DNA of 9,517 nucleotides from an uncultured Mesorhizobium sp. Lineage in GTDB: Bacteria; Pseudomonadota; Alphaproteobacteria; Rhizobiales; Rhizobiaceae. The first letter of the stretch is position 1. Every line of letters starts with the position of its first letter. The notes beneath the pieces are model-generated. The model was not told the DNA's origin. It did not search any database and saw only the letters and a program-made list of their open reading frames with translations. Where the stretch lies: positions 1 through 9,517 of the forward strand of contig CALFXR010000183.1 of the NCBI GenBank assembly GCA_937958475.1. Reading direction: 5' to 3'. Positions 5,573 to 9,517 of this stretch are shown piece after piece. The position numbers and the translations under genes are program-made.

Positions 5573-5640
5573 GGGCCGGCGACGCTCCTGCTCACGTTGA
5601 GACAGATCCAAGAAGGGCCGCACGCCGCGGTATCAAACAA

Positions 5641-5775
5641 ATGAAGCGCACCTATCAACCGTCCAAACTCGTCCGCAAGCGCCGGCACGGCTTCCGCGCG
5701 CGCATGGCCACCAAGGGTGGCCGCGGCGTCGTCGCCGCGCGCCGCAACCGCGGCCGCAAGCGGCTGTCCGCCTGA
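5641..5775 (+). CDS. rpmH: 50S ribosomal protein L34
   Basis: The 44-residue protein begins MKRTYQPSKLVRKRRHGFRA, continues with RMATKGGRGVV and ends AARRNRGRKRLSA. This is the full-length, highly basic L34 sequence typical of alphaproteobacteria. L34 is a small 50S subunit protein that contacts 23S rRNA. The start at 5641 matches the invariant MKRTYQPS N-terminus; an upstream in-frame ATG at 5560 would add a non-conserved extension across the leader and is rejected. The gene is first in the operon, followed 16 bp later by rnpA, the near-universal bacterial arrangement. Confidence 0.98.
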   Translation: MKRTYQPSKLVRKRRHGFRARMATKGGRGVVAARRNRGRKRLSA

Positions 5776-5791
5776 GCCGGGGACAATCGCC

Positions 5792-6133
5792 TTGCCGGCG
5801 ACCGGCAAGTCCCCTCAGCGGCTGCGAAAGCGGGCAGAATTCCTGGCCGTCCGGCGGGGCGACAAGCGCCGCGGGCGGCTTTTCCTGCTGGAGGTCCTCG
5901 ATCGCGGCGACGAAGGCGCGCCGCGCGTCGGCTTCACGGTCACGCGCAAGGTCGGCAATGCCGTCGAGCGCAACCGCATCCGCCGCAGGCTGAAGGAAGC
6001 CGTCCGCCTCGACGCCGCGGGTGACATGGCGGCAGGCAAGGACTATGTGATCGTCGGGCGCAGCGAGATCCTGTCGGTGCCCTTCGACGACTTGAAGGCC
6101 GAATTGTCACGACGCATCCGCGGGAAGCGGTGA
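5792..6133 (+). CDS. rnpA: Ribonuclease P protein component
   Basis: The protein subunit of RNase P, which with the RNA (rnpB, not in this window) matures tRNA 5' ends. The family core is present: RLRKRAEFLAV near the N-terminus, then VGFTVTRKVGNAVERNRIRR with the RNR signature, then RLKEA, followed by KDYVIVGR and an LKAELSRRIR helix. I place the start at TTG 5792, giving 113 residues, a normal family length. GGGGA at 5779-5783 stands 8 nt upstream and the gap to the rpmH stop is 16 bp. An in-frame ATG at 5717 lies inside rpmH and would add 25 non-conserved Ala/Pro-rich residues; it is possible but less likely. The next gene, yidC, starts 16 bp after the stop. Confidence 0.95.
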   Translation: MPATGKSPQRLRKRAEFLAVRRGDKRRGRLFLLEVLDRGDEGAPRVGFTVTRKVGNAVERNRIRRRLKEAVRLDAAGDMAAGKDYVIVGRSEILSVPFDDLKAELSRRIRGKR

Positions 6134-6149
6134 GATCCAGGGTCCATCG

Positions 6150-7976
6150 ATGGAAAACAACCGCAACTTCTTCATCACCATCGCGCTGTCGGTGCTGATC
6201 CTGACGCTCTGGCAGGTGTTCTACATGAACCCGCGGATCGAGACGCAACGCGAAGCCGCGCGCATCGAGGCCGAGCGCGTCGAGCAGGAGAAGAAGGCCG
6301 AACCCGCCTCCCCGGGCGTGGCGGGAACGGACCTGCCGCCCCAGGGGGCAGTTCCCGAAGGGACTCCCGGAAGCGTGCCGGGGACCGACGGCGCCGCCGC
6401 CGCCACGCGCGAAGCGGCGCTCGCCGCCACGGCGCGCGTGAAGATCGACACGCCGAACATCTCCGGTTCGATCAACCTGACCGGGGCACGCATCGACGAC
6501 GTGCGGCTCAAGGACTATCACCTGACGATCGACAAGACCTCGCCGATCATCGAACTGCTCAATCCAGCGGCGCTGCCCAACGGGCAGTATGCCGAGGTCG
6601 GTTACGCCGGAACGGGCGACACCGGCGGCCTTCCCGGGCCGGACACGGTGTGGACGGTCGAGGGCGAACCGGTGCTGACGCCGGCGACGCCGGTGACGCT
6701 GACCTTCGTCAACGACAAGGGCCTGACTTTCCGGCGGACGATCGCGGTCGACGCCGAGTACATGTTCACCGTCTCCGACACGATCGAGAATGCCGGCGCC
6801 GCCGCCGTCGCGCTGTCGAACTATGGCCGCGTCACGCGCTTCGACAAGCCGAAGGTCGCGTCGACCTACGTGCTGCACGAGGGCCTGATCGGCGTCACCG
6901 GCGAGGAAGGCCTCCAGGAGATCAGCTATTCGACGATCGAGGACGACAAGCAGGTCGTCCCCGGCAAGTCGAGCGACGGCTGGCTCGGCATCACCGACAA
7001 GTACTGGGCCGCGGCGCTGGTGCCCTCGGGAAGCCAGCCGTTCCAGCCGCGCTTCGCCTACTTCTCCGACAACCGCCCGCGCTACCAGGCCGACTTCATC
7101 ACCGACGCGATCAGCATTCCGGCCGGCCAGTCGGCGACGGTGGAGACGCTGGTCTTCGCCGGCGCCAAGGAAGTGGCGCATATCAATGCCTACGAGACGG
7201 ACCGCGGCATCCGCCAGTTCGAGCTGCTCATCGACTGGGGCTGGTTCTACTTCATCACCAAGCCGATGTTCTGGCTGATCGACACGCTCTACAAGATGCT
7301 CGGCAATTTCGGCCTGTCGATCCTGGCCACGACCGTCATCGTCAAGGCGATCTTCTTCCCGCTGGCCAACAAGTCGTACAAGTCGATGGCCAACATGAAA
7401 AAGGTCCAGCCGGCCATGCTCGAGATCCGCGAGAAATACGCGGACGACAAGATGAAGCAGCAGCAGGCGATGATGGAGCTCTACAAGAAGGAGAAGATCA
7501 ACCCGGTGGCCGGCTGCTGGCCGATCCTGCTGCAGATCCCGGTGTTCTTCTCGCTCTACAAGGTGCTCTACATCACCATCGAGATGCGCCATGCGCCGTT
7601 CTTCGGCTGGATCCAGGACCTGGCCGCGCCGGATCCGACCTCGCTGTTCAACCTGTTTGGCCTCCTGCCCTACGCCGTGCCGGACTTCCTCCACATCGGC
7701 GTCTGGCCGCTGATCATGGGCGTCACGATGTTCCTGCAGATGCGCATGAACCCGACGCCGCCGGATCCGACGCAGGCGATGATCTTCACCTGGATGCCGA
7801 TCGTGTTCACCTTCATGCTGGCGAGCTTCCCGGCCGGCCTGGTGATCTACTGGGCATGGAACAACTCCCTGTCGATCCTGCAGCAGGGCATCATCATGAA
7901 GCGCCAGGGCGCCAAGATCGAGCTGTGGGACAATCTCGGCGGCCTGATCAAGAAGAAACCGAAACCGGCCGAGTAG
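6150..7976 (+). CDS. yidC: Membrane protein insertase YidC
   Basis: This 608-residue protein inserts and folds inner-membrane proteins, alone or with SecYEG. TM1 is at residues 7-26. An Ala/Pro/Gly-rich linker (about 50-95) leads to the large periplasmic P1 domain (about 100-345). The conserved Oxa1/YidC core follows: TM2 about 362-405, the cytoplasmic coiled hairpin around KKVQPAMLEIREKYADDKMK (417-436), then three more segments around 455-475, 515-532 and 545-578. Lys399 in ILATTVIVKAIFFPL sits where E. coli has the groove Arg366. The tail is basic (KKKPKP), as expected for ribosome contact. Length and order are normal for Gram-negative YidC. The ATG at 6150 has AGGG 7 nt upstream. It follows rnpA in the standard order and is probably cotranscribed with it. 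Confidence 0.98.
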   Translation: MENNRNFFITIALSVLILTLWQVFYMNPRIETQREAARIEAERVEQEKKAEPASPGVAGTDLPPQGAVPEGTPGSVPGTDGAAAATREAALAATARVKIDTPNISGSINLTGARIDDVRLKDYHLTIDKTSPIIELLNPAALPNGQYAEVGYAGTGDTGGLPGPDTVWTVEGEPVLTPATPVTLTFVNDKGLTFRRTIAVDAEYMFTVSDTIENAGAAAVALSNYGRVTRFDKPKVASTYVLHEGLIGVTGEEGLQEISYSTIEDDKQVVPGKSSDGWLGITDKYWAAALVPSGSQPFQPRFAYFSDNRPRYQADFITDAISIPAGQSATVETLVFAGAKEVAHINAYETDRGIRQFELLIDWGWFYFITKPMFWLIDTLYKMLGNFGLSILATTVIVKAIFFPLANKSYKSMANMKKVQPAMLEIREKYADDKMKQQQAMMELYKKEKINPVAGCWPILLQIPVFFSLYKVLYITIEMRHAPFFGWIQDLAAPDPTSLFNLFGLLPYAVPDFLHIGVWPLIMGVTMFLQMRMNPTPPDPTQAMIFTWMPIVFTFMLASFPAGLVIYWAWNNSLSILQQGIIMKRQGAKIELWDNLGGLIKKKPKPAE

Positions 7977-8052
7977 CCGGATCCGGGCTCTTCCGCCGCC
8001 GGGCGCAACCGCGCGCGGCGGGACACCGAAGCTGAAGGCAACGAGGCGAACG

Positions 8053-8694
8053 ATGAGCGGACCCAACCCCGACATCAAGCATCCGATGCCGATGCATCCG
8101 CGCGTGGGCTTCCTCAAGCCCCTGCTCGCGGGGCGGACGAACATCGAGGTCGGCGAGTTCACCTATTACGACGACCCCGCCGGCCCCGAGCATTTCGCCG
8201 AGCGCTGCGTGCTCTACCACTACGACTTCGTCGGCGACCGCCTGGTCATCGGCCGCTTCTGCGCGCTGGCGCAGGGCGTCGTCTTCGTCATGAACGGCGC
8301 CAATCATGCGATGTCGGGCTTCTCGACCTTCCCGTTCAACATCTTCGGCCATGGCTGGGAGCAGGGTTTCGACGTGACGACCTGGGAAGCCGAGAACCGC
8401 GGCGACACGACCGTCGGCCACGACGTCTGGATGGGGATGGGTGCGATGGTCATGCCGGGCGTCACCATCGGCCACGGCGCCATCGTCGCCGCGCGCTCGG
8501 TGGTCACCCACGACGTGCCGCCCTACGCCATCGTCGGCGGCAATCCGGCCAGGACGATGCGCATGCGCTTCGACGAGCGCACCGTGGAGCGCCTGCTCGC
8601 GGTCGCCTGGTGGGACTGGCCGCTGGACAAGGTCGGCCGCAACCTCGACGCCATCCGCGGCGGCGACATCGCCCGGCTGGAGGCGGCGTCTTGA
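8053..8694 (+). CDS. CatB/Vat-like hexapeptide-repeat (xenobiotic-type) acetyltransferase
   Basis: The 213-residue protein fits the left-handed beta-helix acetyltransferases of the CatB (type B chloramphenicol) and Vat (streptogramin) group. Seen features are IEVGEFTYYD at the N-terminus, IGRFCALAQGVVFVMNGANH with His85 at the position of the catalytic His of CatB/XAT enzymes, FSTFPF, then the hexapeptide ladder TVGHDVWMGMGAMVMPGVTI with IGHGAIVAARSVVT, and the acetyl-CoA-side YAIVGGNPAR. The C-terminal WWDWPLDKV matches the family's WWNW stretch. These enzymes form trimers and use acetyl-CoA; the real acceptor may be a drug or another small molecule, and resistance is not established. A GAGG lies 6 nt before the ATG. 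Base composition matches the neighbours, so this is not a recent import. Its stop overlaps the start of engB. Confidence 0.9.
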   Translation: MSGPNPDIKHPMPMHPRVGFLKPLLAGRTNIEVGEFTYYDDPAGPEHFAERCVLYHYDFVGDRLVIGRFCALAQGVVFVMNGANHAMSGFSTFPFNIFGHGWEQGFDVTTWEAENRGDTTVGHDVWMGMGAMVMPGVTIGHGAIVAARSVVTHDVPPYAIVGGNPARTMRMRFDERTVERLLAVAWWDWPLDKVGRNLDAIRGGDIARLEAAS

Positions 8695-9350
8695 GCGGCG
8701 CGGCGCCGGAAGGCCTCGACCCGAGCCTTTTCGTACGCCCCTGGGTCTTCATCCGCGGCGTGCCGGCGATGTCGTTCCTGCCGCCGGAGGGGCCGCCGGA
8801 GATCGCCTTCGCCGGGCGATCGAACGTCGGCAAGTCGTCGCTGATCAACGCGCTGGTAGGGCACAAGGGCCTGGCGCGCACCTCGAACACGCCGGGCCGC
8901 ACGCAGGAGCTCAACTACTTCGTTCCCGACGGCTATTCCGGCGAAGGGGCCGACCTGCCGCCGCTCGCCCTGGTCGACATGCCGGGCTACGGCTATGCCC
9001 AGGCGCCGAAGGAGCAGGTCGACAAGTGGACCCGGCTCGTCTTCGACTATCTTCGCGGCCGCGCCACGCTGAAGCGCGTCTACGTGCTGATCGACGCCCG
9101 CCACGGCATCAAGAAGAACGACGAGGAGGTGCTGTCGCTGCTCGACAAGGCGGCCGTGTCCTACCAGATCGTGCTGACCAAGACCGACAAGATCAAGGCC
9201 GCCGGCGTGCCGAAGCTCGTCGCCGAGACGCTCGAGCGGATCCGCAAGCGCGCCGCCGCCTTCCCCGCCGTGCTCACGACGTCCTCGGAGAAGGCCGAAG
9301 GCCTCGACGAACTGCGCGCCGCGATCCTGCTGGTCGCGGCCGGCGGCTGA
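8691..9350 (+). CDS. engB: Ribosome biogenesis GTP-binding protein EngB (YihA/YsxC)
   Basis: An essential-type small GTPase needed for 50S subunit assembly. With the TTG start at 8691 it has 219 residues, the normal size. G motifs are complete: G1 GRSNVGKSS (42-50), the TPGRTQ switch region (67-72), G3 DMPG (96-99) followed by YGYA, G4 TKTD (163-166) and G5 Ser198-Ser199. The start is supported by GGAGG at 8679-8683, 7 nt upstream, and by the TTGA overlap with the acetyltransferase stop (8692-8694), which implies translational coupling. An in-frame ATG at 8610 lies well inside the upstream gene and is rejected; an ATG at 8769 would remove the conserved N-terminal part before G1. Confidence 0.97.
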   Translation: MSGAAPEGLDPSLFVRPWVFIRGVPAMSFLPPEGPPEIAFAGRSNVGKSSLINALVGHKGLARTSNTPGRTQELNYFVPDGYSGEGADLPPLALVDMPGYGYAQAPKEQVDKWTRLVFDYLRGRATLKRVYVLIDARHGIKKNDEEVLSLLDKAAVSYQIVLTKTDKIKAAGVPKLVAETLERIRKRAAAFPAVLTTSSEKAEGLDELRAAILLVAAGG

Positions 9351-9375
9351 TGCGGCATACCCCATAGACGACGAA

Positions 9376-9435
9376 GCCGGCCGCGCTGTCGCGCGGCCGG
9401 CCACTCGCCATGGAAGGGAACCGCCCGACGGGCGG
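9376..9435. terminator. Double hairpin between convergent genes, possible bidirectional terminator
   Basis: A perfect 11-bp stem, GCCGGCCGCGC (9376-9386) against GCGCGGCCGGC (9391-9401), closes a TGTC loop. A second perfect stem, CCGCCC/GGGCGG at 9421-9435, follows with a 3-nt loop. They lie between the stop of engB and the stop of the convergent fasciclin gene, where a shared terminator is expected. Neither has a proper T-run on either side, so termination may be inefficient or depend on Rho. Confidence 0.6.
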
Positions 9436-9443
9436 ATGGCGAA

Positions 9444-9517
9444 CTACATCTTCGGCAGGAGGACCTTGTCGATGACGTGGATGACGCCGTTCGACTGGTC
9501 GACGTCGGCGATGGTCA
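9444..9517 (-). CDS. Fasciclin (FAS1) domain protein, C-terminal fragment
   Basis: On the minus strand the frame enters at the right edge and ends with TAG at 9444-9446. It reads TIADVDQSNGVIHVIDKVLL followed by PKM. This is the characteristic end of the FAS1 domain (V..AD...SNGVIHVID.VLLP), where the H-box-like stretch sits near the C-terminus. FAS1 proteins in bacteria are usually secreted or periplasmic and linked to adhesion or cell-surface functions. The rest of the protein, including any signal peptide, is outside the window. It converges on engB. Confidence 0.88.
   Translation of the reverse strand, partial: TIADVDQSNGVIHVIDKVLLPKM

Noticed and set aside
5940..8162. Long minus-strand open frame opposite yidC
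   Set aside because: Antisense shadow of yidC, rich in His/Arg/Asp repeats with no domain; yidC is unmistakable.
1..9517. CRISPR array
   Set aside because: The only regular repeats are the contiguous 18-bp coding repeats at 1-108, with no spacers; no cas-like gene is present.

Overview
The window is a high-GC (about 70% in the core genes) piece of an alphaproteobacterial chromosome, most likely Hyphomicrobiales (Rhizobiales). This rests on the conserved order rpmH-rnpA-yidC-(acetyltransferase)-engB, the rhizobial-type tRNA-Arg(ACG) with encoded CCA, and the style of the transposase remnants. Species cannot be assigned from sequence alone.

Layout. (1) 1-595, minus strand: the start of a secreted methionine-rich repeat protein that runs off the left edge, preceded by a small secreted protein of unknown function. 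(2) 600-935: no recognisable gene, but two perfect short palindromes and an AT-rich patch. (3) 936-1500: an insertion-sequence graveyard with tails of two different IS3-family transposases, an IS21-like end and an IS630-family transposase fragment, joined almost without spacer. (4) 1500-2785: a lower-GC class I SAM-dependent methyltransferase gene lying between tRNA-Arg(ACG) and an imperfect direct copy of the tRNA 3' end at 1646-1668. This looks like the eroded scar of an integrative element that used the tRNA gene as its attachment site. (5) 2977-5398, minus strand: a membrane sensor histidine kinase with its own promoter, downstream of a TVP38/TMEM64-type (VTT/DedA superfamily) membrane protein. 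(6) 5493-9350, plus strand: the housekeeping cluster. A strong sigma-70-like promoter drives rpmH (ribosomal protein L34) and rnpA (RNase P protein), followed by yidC (membrane insertase), a CatB/Vat-like hexapeptide acetyltransferase and engB (ribosome-assembly GTPase). (7) 9376-9517: a hairpin pair between convergent genes, then the C-terminal end of a fasciclin (FAS1) domain protein on the minus strand.

How the parts work together: the plus-strand cluster links ribosome synthesis (L34, EngB), tRNA 5' maturation (RnpA) and membrane protein insertion (YidC). The acetyltransferase is the odd member: its stop codon overlaps the TTG start of engB, so the two are probably translationally coupled. 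I see no clear new multi-gene system. The strongest non-routine signals are the tRNA-associated att-like repeat next to the IS graveyard, the acetyltransferase coupled to engB, and the Met-rich repeat gene paired with an unknown secreted protein.
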